A stretch of DNA of 64,000 bases from Candidatus Methylomirabilota bacterium (GTDB lineage Bacteria > Methylomirabilota > Methylomirabilia > Rokubacteriales > DASRDR01): contig DASYQW010000050.1 in assembly GCA_036005065.1 (NCBI GenBank), positions 1 to 64,000 on the forward strand, written 5' to 3'. The notes under the pieces are model-generated. The model had not been told where the DNA came from. It searched no databases and worked only from the letters and a program-made list of their open reading frames with translations. The translations under genes and the position numbers were made by a program. The stretch's first letter is position 1. Every line of letters begins with the position of its first letter. Positions 17,054 to 25,408 of the stretch are shown piece by piece.

Positions 17054-17862
17054 CGTCGACCCCCCTCCGTGAAGGAGCGCTCCGTCTCGTGGAATCCCTT
17101 CAGGGACTCCGTCCTCAGGGTGCCCCAGATGCGCCCGACCAGCTTGCCGAAGCGGTCCGAGGCGATGATCGTCGAATCTCGAGGCCGCGGCAACTCGATG
17201 GCGACGGTCTCCTTGATCCGTCCCGGCCGCGCCGTCATCACCACCACGCGGTCCGAGAGCTGGACGGCCTCGTTGATGTTGTGGGTTACGAAGAGCACCG
17301 TCTGGCGAAGCCGCTCCTGGAGTCGGAGCAGCTCTTCGCCCAGGATGATGCGCGTCTGCTCGTCGAGCGCACCGAACGGCTCGTCCATCAGCAGGATCTT
17401 CGGCTCCATCACCAGCGCGCGGGCGATGGCGACCCGCTGCTTCATCCCGCCCGAGAGCTCGGCGGGGTATCGATCGGCGAAGTCGGACAGCCCGACCAGC
17501 CGGATCATGTCGAGGGCCTTCTGCTCCCGCTCGGCTCTCGGCACGCCTCTCATCTCGAGGCCGAACGCCACGTTGCCGAGCGCGGTGCGCCAGGGGAACG
17601 TGGATTCCTCCTGGAACACGACGCCGATGGCCGCCTGGGGCCCCCCAACCCGCTGCCCGTCGACGTGCACTTCGCCCGCGTCACTCCGGACCAGCCCTCC
17701 CGCGATGCCGAGGAGCGTGGACTTGCCGCAGCCCGAGGGGCCGATGATGGAGACGAACTCTCCCTCCGCGACTTCCAGGGAGATCTCCGAGAGCGCCCGC
17801 ACCGGACGCGCGTCGTCGTCGGAAGAGCCGAAGGTCTTGCTGACGCCCTCGACGACGAGCAT
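17050..17862 (-). CDS. NitT/TauT-type ABC transporter ATP-binding protein
   Basis: 270 residues from the ATG at 17862. Walker A GPSGCGKST lies at about residues 41-49, the Q-loop FQEESTFPW near 90, signature LSGGMKQRVAIARAL near 140, Walker B ILLMDEPFGALD, and the switch His in FVTHNINEA. It energises the two permeases downstream. The open frame upstream of this ATG overlaps the aldolase gene and lacks family sequence. Confidence 0.93.
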   Translation of the reverse strand: MLVVEGVSKTFGSSDDDARPVRALSEISLEVAEGEFVSIIGPSGCGKSTLLGIAGGLVRSDAGEVHVDGQRVGGPQAAIGVVFQEESTFPWRTALGNVAFGLEMRGVPRAEREQKALDMIRLVGLSDFADRYPAELSGGMKQRVAIARALVMEPKILLMDEPFGALDEQTRIILGEELLRLQERLRQTVLFVTHNINEAVQLSDRVVVMTARPGRIKETVAIELPRPRDSTIIASDRFGKLVGRIWGTLRTESLKGFHETERSFTEGGRR

Positions 17863-17929
17863 CGCGCGTCCGGGAAGGGCGCCGGCCGGCACGAACGCGC
17901 TCAGGCCCGGGCGGCGGCGGCCGGCGCCG

Positions 17930-18637
17930 TCACCGCGCCGCCACCCTCCGCTTCCAGAGCTCCCACGCACGCTCGAAGGACCCGATCGTCGCCTCGGCCT
18001 GCCGCGCCTCCTCCCCGGCCAGGTACGTCACGTCGCCGCCCAACGCGATCGCCTGGGCCTGAAGCCGGGCGTTCAGCTCCATGTAGATGGCGCGGCCCAC
18101 GGCGTGGGGCAGCGAGGTCCCGGTCACCACCGCGCCGTGGCCCCGCATGAGGGCGGCGCCATGGGTCCCGACGACCCGGGCGAGCGCGCGGGCGAGCTCC
18201 GGAGTCCGGACGAGCATGTCCGTCATCCCGCCGGCCTGGCGGATCTCGAAGACCGGCACCCCCTCGCCCAGGAACGCGCTCATGTGATAGAGCGCGCGCA
18301 GGGAGATCGTGCTGGCCGCGAACGGGATGACCGACGGCGAGTGGTGGTGGACGACGGCGCCGACGTCCGGCCGGGCCCGGTAGATCTCACCGTGGATGAA
18401 CCGTTCGAGGTACAGGCGCTGTTCCCGCCCGCCCTCCAGAGGGTTGCTGTCGAGGTCGAACTCGAGCACGTCGTCGGTGGTCACCAGCTCCGGCGCCCGG
18501 GAGCGCGCGAGGAGATAGCGCTGGGCGTCCCCGGCCTGCCGAACGCTCACGTGACCGTATCCGTCGAGCACTCCCTGGTCGGCCAGGATCCGGTTCGCGG
18601 CCACCAGCTCCTCGATCGACTGCGGGTCGACGGCCAT
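17930..18637 (-). CDS. Class II aldolase/adducin-family protein (possible dihydroxyphthalate or related decarboxylase)
   Basis: 235 residues from the ATG at 18637. Family features are ANRILADQGVLDGYGHVSVR at the start, GAVVHHHSPSVIPFA carrying the metal-binding histidines near residue 95, and LMRGHGAVVTG near residue 160. Members include fuculose-phosphate aldolase, hydroxy-dicarboxylate lyases and 3,4-dihydroxyphthalate decarboxylase, which makes protocatechuate. Because the gene heads an operon that ends in protocatechuate cleavage, a decarboxylase role is attractive, but this is inference from context. Confidence 0.8.
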   Translation of the reverse strand: MAVDPQSIEELVAANRILADQGVLDGYGHVSVRQAGDAQRYLLARSRAPELVTTDDVLEFDLDSNPLEGGREQRLYLERFIHGEIYRARPDVGAVVHHHSPSVIPFAASTISLRALYHMSAFLGEGVPVFEIRQAGGMTDMLVRTPELARALARVVGTHGAALMRGHGAVVTGTSLPHAVGRAIYMELNARLQAQAIALGGDVTYLAGEEARQAEATIGSFERAWELWKRRVAAR

Positions 18638-18807
18638 GCCACACCTCCGGGTCGACGGTGCGCGCCTGCTAACCCCAATCGGTAAATTGCCGAAGCGCGT
18701 CTGCCCCAATTTCCCTCTCCCCCACCACGTCGCGACATTTGCCGATCAGGGCTAACATACACCAGCGCCGGCGCGGGGAGCCATCGACCGCGCGGGGAGC
18801 GGGGTCC

Positions 18808-18836
18808 TTGACCGTCCCCGGAGGGCGGGCTACTCT
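18808..18836 (+). promoter_or_regulatory. Promoter TTGACC-17-TACTCT
   Basis: The -35 box is 18808-18813 and the -10 box 18831-18836 with a 17 bp spacer, 52 bp before the LLM oxidoreductase start. It lies in the divergent region with the aldolase gene. A near-palindrome CGGTAAATTGCCG further left (18679-18691) could be an operator for either gene. Confidence 0.6.
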
Positions 18837-18888
18837 GACCGCACGGCTCGCCGGCCGGCTTGCCTACCGCCTCCCAGGGGAGAACGCG

Positions 18889-19950
18889 ATGAAGTTCGGG
18901 ATCGACTACTTCCCCGACGCCCAGCCCGACCGAGTGTCCGGCCAGCAGTACTTCGCCGACGTCCTCGATCTGGCGGAGTACGCCGACGGGCTCGGGTACG
19001 ACAGCGTGAAGATCGTCGAGCACTACTTCACCTCCTACGGCGGCTACAGCCCGGACCCGTGCCTGTTCCTGGCCGCCTGCAGCCAGCGGGCGCGGCGCCT
19101 GCGGATGGTCACCGGCGCCGTGCTGCCGGTGTTCAATCATCCCCTGAAGCTCGCCGGTCAGCTCACCATGCTGGACGCCATCAGCGGCGGCCGGCTCGAC
19201 GTCGGCATCGCGCGCGCCTTCCTCCCCTACGAGTTCGACGCCTTCGGGATCTCGATGGAGGAGAGCCGGGCGCGCTTCGAAGAGGGGATCGAGGCGCTCC
19301 TCCGCTTGTGGACGGAGGAGAACGTCACCTTCGAGGGAAAGTTCCACCGATTCAGGAACGTCACGTCGCTCCCGCGACCGACCCAGCAGCCTCACCCCCC
19401 GATCTGGATCGCCGCCGTGGTCAGCCCCGAGTCGTTCGCGTGGACGGGCCAGCGCGGCTACAACATGATGGTCGTCCCCTACCTCGGCGAGCACCACGAG
19501 CTGGCCGAGAAGCTCGACCTCTACCGCCAGAACTACCGCGAGCACGGACACGAGCCACACCGGGGGCCGGGCGAGGTCATGATGGTGCTCCACCTCTACG
19601 TGGCGCCGACTCGCCAGGCGGCGCGCGAGGAGTGCCGGCCCTACATGGAGCAGTACCTCCGGAACTTCAAGGCGTCGGCCCGGTCCTGGACGGGGCGGCA
19701 GTCGGGGCAGTACAAGCAGTACTCCGCGCTGGAGCAGATGCTGGACGAGATCACCTACGAGCGGGTGCTGGCCGAGACCCGGGCGTTGATCGGCGACCCG
19801 GACGACGTGGCGCGACAGCTCACCTACATCCGCGACACCTTCGGCGAGGTCTACCCGAGCTTCCAGATCAACTTCGGGATGATGGAGCAGGCCAAGGCGC
19901 GCCGGAGCATCGAGCTGTTCGCCCGGCACGTCATGCCCCACTTCCGCTGA
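18889..19950 (+). CDS. LLM-class flavin-dependent oxidoreductase (bacterial luciferase-like)
   Basis: 353 residues from the ATG at 18889, after AGGGGAG. It has the luciferase-like TIM-barrel features: KIVEHYFTSYGGYSPDPCLFLAA, LGTGAV-like RMVTGAVLPVFNHPLKLAGQLTMLDAISGGRLDVGIARAFLPYEF, and a late PPIWIAAVVSPESF. Such enzymes use reduced FMN or F420 to hydroxylate or cleave small substrates. It begins a plus-strand unit with ring-cleavage genes and could be the upstream monooxygenase that prepares their substrate. Confidence 0.88.
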   Translation: MKFGIDYFPDAQPDRVSGQQYFADVLDLAEYADGLGYDSVKIVEHYFTSYGGYSPDPCLFLAACSQRARRLRMVTGAVLPVFNHPLKLAGQLTMLDAISGGRLDVGIARAFLPYEFDAFGISMEESRARFEEGIEALLRLWTEENVTFEGKFHRFRNVTSLPRPTQQPHPPIWIAAVVSPESFAWTGQRGYNMMVVPYLGEHHELAEKLDLYRQNYREHGHEPHRGPGEVMMVLHLYVAPTRQAAREECRPYMEQYLRNFKASARSWTGRQSGQYKQYSALEQMLDEITYERVLAETRALIGDPDDVARQLTYIRDTFGEVYPSFQINFGMMEQAKARRSIELFARHVMPHFR

Positions 19951-19963
19951 CGGGAGAGTCGTC

Positions 19964-21064
19964 ATGGAGAGCCGTCCGACCGCGACCCCCACGCCGACCG
20001 CGGAGGCGCAGGCCTTCCACAAGGAGCTGGAGCGGAACCACCTGGTGGCGCTCTGGACCGTGACCCGGAACCTCCTGCCCAAGGAGCCGAAGAGCCGGTG
20101 CCTGCCGCATCTGTGGCGCTGGGATACCGTGCTGCCCCTGGTCAAGCAGGGAGCGGAGCTCACCCCCCTGAGCCGGGCGGCCGAGCGGCGGGTCCTGGGC
20201 TTCATCAATCCCGGGCTGCCCGACCGGTACGGCGCGACCCACACGCTGTGGGCCGGGTTCCAGTACGTGCTGCCCGGTGAGGTGGCGCCGGCGCACCGGC
20301 ACTCTCCGGCGGCGATCCGGTTCGTCATCGAGGGTGAGGGCGCCTTCACGACCGTGGAGGGCGACAAGTGCGTGATGGCGCGGGGGGACCTCGTCCTGAC
20401 GCCGCCCTGGACGTGGCACGACCACGGCAACGAGTCCGCCGACCCCATGCTCTGGCTCGACGGCCTCGACCTGCCCATGGTCGGGGAGCTCGAGGGGCAG
20501 TTCTACGAGCCGTTCGTCGCCGACGTCCAGCCGGTCGGGAAGCCGGTCGGGGACTCCGAGCGCCGGTACGGCGTCGGCCAGCTCCGCCCGACCTGGGAGC
20601 GATGGACCGGTCCCCACTCGCCGCTCCTCAACTACAAGTGGGCCCGGACCGAGGAAGCCCTCCGCCGCCTGGCGACCGTCGACGCGAGCGCCTTCGACGA
20701 CGTGGCGATGGAGTACATCAACCCGCACACCGGCGGCCCCCTCATGCCGACCCTCGCGTGCTGGATCCAGCTCATCCGTCCCGGCGCCCGGACCCGTGCC
20801 CACCGGCACACCGGCAGCGCCGTCTACCTGGTCTTCGAGGGCCGCGGCGAAAGCGTGATCGACGGCCAGCGCTTCGACTGGCGGAAGGGCGACCTCTTCG
20901 TGGTGCCGACCTGGGCCTGGCACGAGCACGCCAGCGCCGGCGGCGAGGCGATTCTCTTCTCGGTCCAGGACACGCCGATCATGCAGGCCCTCGGGCTCTA
21001 TCGGGAGCAGGCCTACCCGGAGCACGACGGGCACCAGCCGGTCACGCGCGTGTTCGAAGGCTGA
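19964..21064 (+). CDS. Gentisate 1,2-dioxygenase-like bicupin protein
   Basis: 366 residues, the normal length of gentisate or 1-hydroxy-2-naphthoate dioxygenase. Two cupin domains are visible, the first with PAHRHSPAAIRFVIEG and WTWHDHGN (near residues 108-155), the second with RAHRHTGSAVYLVFEG and WAWHEHAS (near 275-325). The histidines of the first cupin should hold Fe(II). It cleaves gentisate to maleylpyruvate. The FAH-family hydrolase gene follows 23 bp later, in agreement. Confidence 0.88.
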   Translation: MESRPTATPTPTAEAQAFHKELERNHLVALWTVTRNLLPKEPKSRCLPHLWRWDTVLPLVKQGAELTPLSRAAERRVLGFINPGLPDRYGATHTLWAGFQYVLPGEVAPAHRHSPAAIRFVIEGEGAFTTVEGDKCVMARGDLVLTPPWTWHDHGNESADPMLWLDGLDLPMVGELEGQFYEPFVADVQPVGKPVGDSERRYGVGQLRPTWERWTGPHSPLLNYKWARTEEALRRLATVDASAFDDVAMEYINPHTGGPLMPTLACWIQLIRPGARTRAHRHTGSAVYLVFEGRGESVIDGQRFDWRKGDLFVVPTWAWHEHASAGGEAILFSVQDTPIMQALGLYREQAYPEHDGHQPVTRVFEG

Positions 21065-21087
21065 GGCGGCTCCGACCGGGACACGCG

Positions 21088-21936
21088 ATGCGACTCGTCG
21101 TCTACGACGACAGCCGGCTCGGGCTCCTCCGCGACGAGACCGTCGTGGACGTGAGCGATCTGGTCGGCGCCGGTGGAGCCGGGTGGCCGCCGGTGTTCCT
21201 CCTGCACGCCATCGCCGGATTCGACCGGCTCCGGCCCCGGCTCGAGGAGGCGCTCGAGCGCCGCCGCGGCGTGCCGCTCGAGCGGGTGCGGCTCGGCGCC
21301 CCGGTCGTCTGCCCGAGCAAGGTGATCGCGGCGCCGGTGAACTACCGGCTCCACATCGAGGAGATGCGACCGCTGGTCAAGGGCGACCTGCACGCCATCG
21401 AACGCTACGGCGTCTTCCTGAAGGCGCCCTCGTCGGTGGTCGGTCCCGGCGCCACCATCGAGCTGCCGTTCCCCGACCGCCGAACGGATCACGAGGTGGA
21501 GCTGGGCGTCGTGATCGGGCGAACGGCCCGCGACGTGCCGGCGGCGGCCGCCATGGACTACGTCTTCGGGTACACGGGCGTGATGGACATCACCGTGCGC
21601 GGCGACGAGGACCGCTCGACTCGCAAGTCCTTCGACACCTTCACGCCGGTGGGACCCGCGCTGGTGACGGTCGACGAGATCCCCGATCCCCACGCCCTCC
21701 GGCTCCAGCTCTGGGTCAACGGCGAGCGGCGCCAGAACGGCCACACGGGGGACATGATCTGGAAGATCCCGAAGCTCATCGAGTACGCCTCGCACGTGAT
21801 GACGCTGTACCCCGGCGACCTCTTCTCCACCGGCACCCCCGACGGCGTGGGCCCCCTCAGGCCGGGCGACGAGGTCACCATCGACATCGAGCGCATCGGC
21901 AGGATGTCGGTGAGGGTCGAGCTGCGAAAACGCTGA
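21088..21936 (+). CDS. Fumarylacetoacetate hydrolase family protein (likely maleyl/fumarylpyruvate hydrolase)
   Basis: 282 residues from the ATG at 21088. The metal-binding E-x-E is in HEVELGVVIG near residue 137 and the third acid in YTGVMDITVRGDED near 165; GDLFSTGTPDGVG is the conserved C-terminal loop. The N-terminal about 60 residues form the usual small lid domain. It would hydrolyse maleylpyruvate or fumarylpyruvate made by the preceding dioxygenase to pyruvate and a C4 acid. No maleylpyruvate isomerase is seen nearby. Confidence 0.88.
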   Translation: MRLVVYDDSRLGLLRDETVVDVSDLVGAGGAGWPPVFLLHAIAGFDRLRPRLEEALERRRGVPLERVRLGAPVVCPSKVIAAPVNYRLHIEEMRPLVKGDLHAIERYGVFLKAPSSVVGPGATIELPFPDRRTDHEVELGVVIGRTARDVPAAAAMDYVFGYTGVMDITVRGDEDRSTRKSFDTFTPVGPALVTVDEIPDPHALRLQLWVNGERRQNGHTGDMIWKIPKLIEYASHVMTLYPGDLFSTGTPDGVGPLRPGDEVTIDIERIGRMSVRVELRKR

Positions 21937-21949
21937 CCAGGGAGGGCGC

Positions 21950-22396
21950 ATGCTGTACCGGCTCGCGGGCGCGGAGCGGTGGGCGGTGGTCATCCTGCAA
22001 CTCTTCCTCGGCTTCATCTTCGTGATGCACGGGGCTCAGAAGCTCTTCGGGCCCGCCTTCTACGGGTTCCCCTGGGAGGGCTACGTCGGCTACTTCAACA
22101 AGCTCGGCATCACGCCGGCGCCCTTCTGGGTGTGGGTCGTGACGATCACGGAGTTCTTCGGCGGCATCTGCCTGTTCTTCGGGTTCCTGACGCGCGTCTG
22201 GGCCGCCGGGCTGGTGATCGACATGACCGTGGCCATCCTCAAGAATCACATCAAGATCGGGTTCTTCTGGCTGACCCCGGGGGGCGGCCTGGAGTTCCCC
22301 CTGACGCTCGGCGTGCTGGCGCTGGCCGTGTTTCTCCTGGGTCCCAGCTTCCTCTCGGTGGACCGGGCCATCGGCCTGGAACGGCGCAATGCGTAG
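21950..22396 (+). CDS. DoxX family membrane protein
   Basis: 148 residues with four membrane helices. The family start LGFIFVMHGAQKLFG near residues 20-35, GYFNKLGITPAPFWVWVVTITEFFGG and FLTRVWAAGLVIDM are typical DoxX/DUF417-like features. Preceded by AGGGAGG. These proteins are linked to thiol-quinone electron transfer or oxidative-stress complexes; here it may pass electrons or remove by-products for the neighbouring oxygenases, which is inference. Confidence 0.85.
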   Translation: MLYRLAGAERWAVVILQLFLGFIFVMHGAQKLFGPAFYGFPWEGYVGYFNKLGITPAPFWVWVVTITEFFGGICLFFGFLTRVWAAGLVIDMTVAILKNHIKIGFFWLTPGGGLEFPLTLGVLALAVFLLGPSFLSVDRAIGLERRNA

Positions 22397-22406
22397 GAGG
22401 ACAGGG

Positions 22407-23645
22407 ATGATCCAGTCGAGACGGATGCCCGCGATTCTGCTCGCGTTCGCCATCGGGCTCTGGCTCTCCGGATCGGTCGAGGCCCAGCGCCCCGACCGCA
22501 TCAAGGTCGGCGGCACCGTGGCCGTCACCGGCCGATTCTCGAGCGACTGGGGCCCGGGCATCATCGAGTTCATGAAGGGCTGGGAGAAGCTCGTCAATGC
22601 CGAGGGCGGCGTGTTCGTCAAGGAATACAACGCGAAGCTCCCCATCGAGCTCACGCTCTACGACGACGAGTCGAGCCCCGAGAAATCCGTCGAGCTGTAC
22701 GAGAAGCTGGCGGCCGTCGACCGTGTGCACCTCTTCCTCGGTCCCGGCTCGAGCCCCATCACCCTCCGGGCGTCCACCGTGGCCGAGCGGCTCAAGATCC
22801 CGATGATCCTGGTGGAGGCCAACAGCCCGGTCATCTATGCCCGGGGGTTCCAGTGGATCGCCGGGGTGGACCGGCCGGCCCAGTACTGGTCGATCCCCTA
22901 CTTCGACCTGATGCGGGAGCTGCGGGACAAAGGTGTCGTCAACTACCGGACCATCGCCTTCCTGATCGAGGACAATCCGCACACCAAGGACGTCGCCGAG
23001 GGCGCGCTCGAGCTGGCCAAGAAGGCCGGGCTGGAGGTCGTGGCCGTCGAGTCGGTGCCGTTCCAGACCAGCGACTTCTCGGCGGTGATCGCGAAGTTCA
23101 AGCAGCTCAACCCGGACATCGTCTACTCGTCGGGCTGGACGGTGACCAGCGTCCCGTTCGTGAAGCAGATGAACGAGCTGGGACTCAAGCCCAGGGAGCT
23201 CCACGTCATCCACCTGGTGCCGGAGTTCGCCCAGCAGGTAGGGGCGCGGCTGTCGGAGGGCGTGACCGGCGAGACCCACATCGCGCGGAAGCACCTGGAC
23301 CAGCGCTACCTGACGATCCTCAAGCAGCTCAACGTGGACGATCCGTATCCGTTCAAGTCGCTCGTGCTGCCCATCCGCTACCTCGCGCTGGAGACGGTGC
23401 GGCGCGGGATCGAGGCGGCGGGGACCCTCGACCGCGAGAAGTTCATGGCCGCGCTCCGGACCCTCCAGTTCGACACCCCGCATGGCCCCCACCGGTTCAA
23501 TTACAACGTGAAGCTTGGCAACCGGGTCCTCAACGGGATGGGGGAGAAGTACCTGTACGCGGCCCAGTTCCAGAACGGGAAGGTCGTCATCATCGCGCCG
23601 GCCGCGGCGGCGGACGGCCCGTACCGGCCCGCCCCGCGCCAGTAG
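22407..23645 (+). CDS. Branched-chain amino-acid-type ABC transporter substrate-binding protein
   Basis: 412 residues from the ATG at 22407, which follows AGGAGGACAGGG. Signal peptide MPAILLAFAIGLWLSGSVEA within the first 30 residues. It is a periplasmic-binding fold of the LivJ/AmiC type: KVGGTVAVTGRFSSDWGPG, LYDDESSPEKSVELYEKLAA, LFLGPGSSPITL. In Rokubacteria-like genomes such proteins often take aromatic acids rather than amino acids. It heads a full G-F-H-M set. Confidence 0.9.
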   Translation: MIQSRRMPAILLAFAIGLWLSGSVEAQRPDRIKVGGTVAVTGRFSSDWGPGIIEFMKGWEKLVNAEGGVFVKEYNAKLPIELTLYDDESSPEKSVELYEKLAAVDRVHLFLGPGSSPITLRASTVAERLKIPMILVEANSPVIYARGFQWIAGVDRPAQYWSIPYFDLMRELRDKGVVNYRTIAFLIEDNPHTKDVAEGALELAKKAGLEVVAVESVPFQTSDFSAVIAKFKQLNPDIVYSSGWTVTSVPFVKQMNELGLKPRELHVIHLVPEFAQQVGARLSEGVTGETHIARKHLDQRYLTILKQLNVDDPYPFKSLVLPIRYLALETVRRGIEAAGTLDREKFMAALRTLQFDTPHGPHRFNYNVKLGNRVLNGMGEKYLYAAQFQNGKVVIIAPAAAADGPYRPAPRQ

Positions 23646-23663
23646 CGGCGGGGCGCGGGCCTG

Positions 23664-24410
23664 GTGGCCCTGCTCGAGGTCCAGCACCTTGCCAAGCGGT
23701 TCGGCGGCGTCCGGGCCCTCGACGACGTCAGCCTGGAGGTCCAGGCGGGGCAGATCGTCGGCCTGATCGGCCCCAACGGCGCGGGAAAGACCACCGTCTT
23801 CAACGTCGTCTCCGGGGTCCTTCGCCCCGACAGCGGGCGGGTCCTCTTCCGCGAGCAGGACATCACGGGCCGCCCTCCCCACGCCGTCTGTCGCGCGGGG
23901 ATCGCCCGGACCTTCCAGGTCGTCCAGCCCTTCGCGCGCCTCACCGTGGCGGAAAACGTTGCCGCCGGCTGGCTCTTCGGGCGCCGGGGCGCCGACGCGC
24001 GGATCAGCCGGGCCGCCGCCGAGGCCCGGGCGCGCGAGCTCCTGGACTACGGCAAGCTCGGCGGCAAGGCCGGCCATCCGGCCGGCACCCTGACGCTGTC
24101 GGAGCGCAAGCGCCTGGAGATGGTACGCGCCCTGGCCACGGGCCCCGACCTCCTGCTCCTGGACGAGGTCCTCGCCGGCCTCAATCCCCAGGAGACCGAG
24201 GAGATGAGCGCGATCGTCCGGCGGCTCGTCCGCGATCTGGGGCTGGCCATCCTCCTCATCGAGCACAACGTGCGGGCCGTGCTGGCGCTCTCCGAGCGCG
24301 TCGTCGTCCTCAGCTACGGCACCGTGATCGCGCGCGGCGAGCCGGCCGTGGTGGCCCGGGACCCCGGGGTGATCACCGCGTATCTGGGCGAGCGCCGCGC
24401 GCCGGGCTGA
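23664..24410 (+). CDS. LivG-type ABC transporter ATP-binding protein
   Basis: 248 residues from GTG. Walker A GPNGAGKTT at residues 36-44, the signature LTLSERKRLEMVRAL near 148, Walker B LLLLDEVLAGL and switch LLIEHNVRA. LivG features include a long insert with GIARTFQVVQPFARLTVAENV. It is one of two nucleotide-binding subunits of the transporter encoded here. Confidence 0.92.
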   Translation: MALLEVQHLAKRFGGVRALDDVSLEVQAGQIVGLIGPNGAGKTTVFNVVSGVLRPDSGRVLFREQDITGRPPHAVCRAGIARTFQVVQPFARLTVAENVAAGWLFGRRGADARISRAAAEARARELLDYGKLGGKAGHPAGTLTLSERKRLEMVRALATGPDLLLLDEVLAGLNPQETEEMSAIVRRLVRDLGLAILLIEHNVRAVLALSERVVVLSYGTVIARGEPAVVARDPGVITAYLGERRAPG

Positions 24411-24420
24411 GGCGTGGTCC

Positions 24421-25158
24421 TTGTCTGAGCCCGGCCCAGTCCTGCTCGAGGTGCAAGACCTCCGCGTCTCCTACGGGGACCTCCGCGTCCTCTGGAGCGT
24501 CAGCTTCACGGTCGCGGCCGGCGAGGTCGTCGCGCTGATCGGGCCGAACGGGGCCGGCAAGAGCACCACCCTCAAGGCCATCGCCGGCCTGATCCCGGTC
24601 GAGGCCGGCCGCGTCACCTTCGACGGCGCGTCCCTGCTCGCCGAGCCGCCCTATACGCGGATCCGGCGGGGACTTTCCCTCGTCCCGGAGGGACGCGGCC
24701 TCTTCCCGGCCATGACGGTCCAGGAGAATCTCGAGCTGGGCGGCTTCGCGGCGCCGCCCCCCGAGGGGCTCCGGGCGGCCCTCGACCGGATGTGCGGGCT
24801 CTTCCCCGTCCTGGCCGCCCGTCGCGGTCAGCTGGCCGGCACCCTGTCGGGGGGCGAGCAGCAGATGCTGGCCATCGCGATGGCGCTCTTGTCGCGGCCC
24901 CGGCTCCTGGTGCTGGACGAGCCGTCCCTCGGCCTGGCCCCGCTCGTCGTGGACCACCTCTACCAGACCGTCGCCCGCCTCAAGCGGGATGGGCTCACGA
25001 TCCTCCTCGTGGAGCAGCAGGTCTACCTCGCGCTCGAGCTGGCGGACCGCGCCTACGTGCTGGAGACCGGACGGATTCGGCAGGAGGGAACGGGACGGGC
25101 GCTGCTCCGGGACGCCCACGTCCAGGAAGCCTACCTCGGGATGGCCGCCGCCGGATGA
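24421..25158 (+). CDS. LivF-type ABC transporter ATP-binding protein
   Basis: 245 residues, beginning at a TTG that gives MSEPGPVLLEVQDLRVSYG. Walker A GPNGAGKST at residues 41-49, the LivF hallmark SLVPEGRGLFPAMTVQENLELG, signature LSGGEQQMLAIAMAL and Walker B LLVLDEPSLGLAP. Its stop overlaps, in ATGA fashion, the vestigial start of livH at 25155. Confidence 0.92.
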   Translation: MSEPGPVLLEVQDLRVSYGDLRVLWSVSFTVAAGEVVALIGPNGAGKSTTLKAIAGLIPVEAGRVTFDGASLLAEPPYTRIRRGLSLVPEGRGLFPAMTVQENLELGGFAAPPPEGLRAALDRMCGLFPVLAARRGQLAGTLSGGEQQMLAIAMALLSRPRLLVLDEPSLGLAPLVVDHLYQTVARLKRDGLTILLVEQQVYLALELADRAYVLETGRIRQEGTGRALLRDAHVQEAYLGMAAAG

Positions 25159-25223
25159 CGCCGCAGACGGCGCTGGACCTGCTGCTCGGCGGCATCTCGC
25201 TCGGCGGAGCGCCGTGCCGATAA
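25155..25223 (+). pseudogene. Vestigial first start of livH
   Basis: An ATG overlapping the livF stop by 4 bp opens a 22-codon frame MTPQTALDLLLGGISLGGAPCR. Its codons for ALDLLLGGISLGG are repeated base for base at the intact livH (25363). It is evidently the original livH start, cut off by the DNA that now lies at 25207-25362. Confidence 0.8.
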
Positions 25224-25408
25224 CCTTCGCATCCCGTCGTCCTCGGTCGTCGGCGCGCCTCAACGTATGCGGCATACGCCTCGGCGCGCCTCCTCCCTGC
25301 GTCCTAGGGCTGCTCGGTTCTCGGCCCGGCGCACGTTGCCGCGATAGCGCCACAGGTAAGGAATGCAAATAGCGCTGGACCTGCTGCTCGGCGGCATCTC
25401 GCTCGGCG
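25169..25408 (+). repeat. Direct repeat of livH codons flanking a palindromic insert
   Basis: About 36-38 bp (25170-25206) recur at 25372-25408. Between them (25207-25362) is an insert containing CGTATGCGGCATACG, flanked on both sides by TCGGCGCGCCTC; together these form a nested near-palindrome reminiscent of small repeated elements. The insert ends with TAAGGAATG, which supplies the present livH start. Confidence 0.75.

Noticed and set aside
16256-18685. 809-codon open frame on the plus strand across the NitT/TauT transporter genes
   Set aside because: Translation is compositionally biased and matches no family; the minus-strand genes show complete ABC motifs.
25207-25362. The palindromic insert as an attC or IS end
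   Set aside because: It has no transposase, no core-site consensus of integron attC and no short target duplication.
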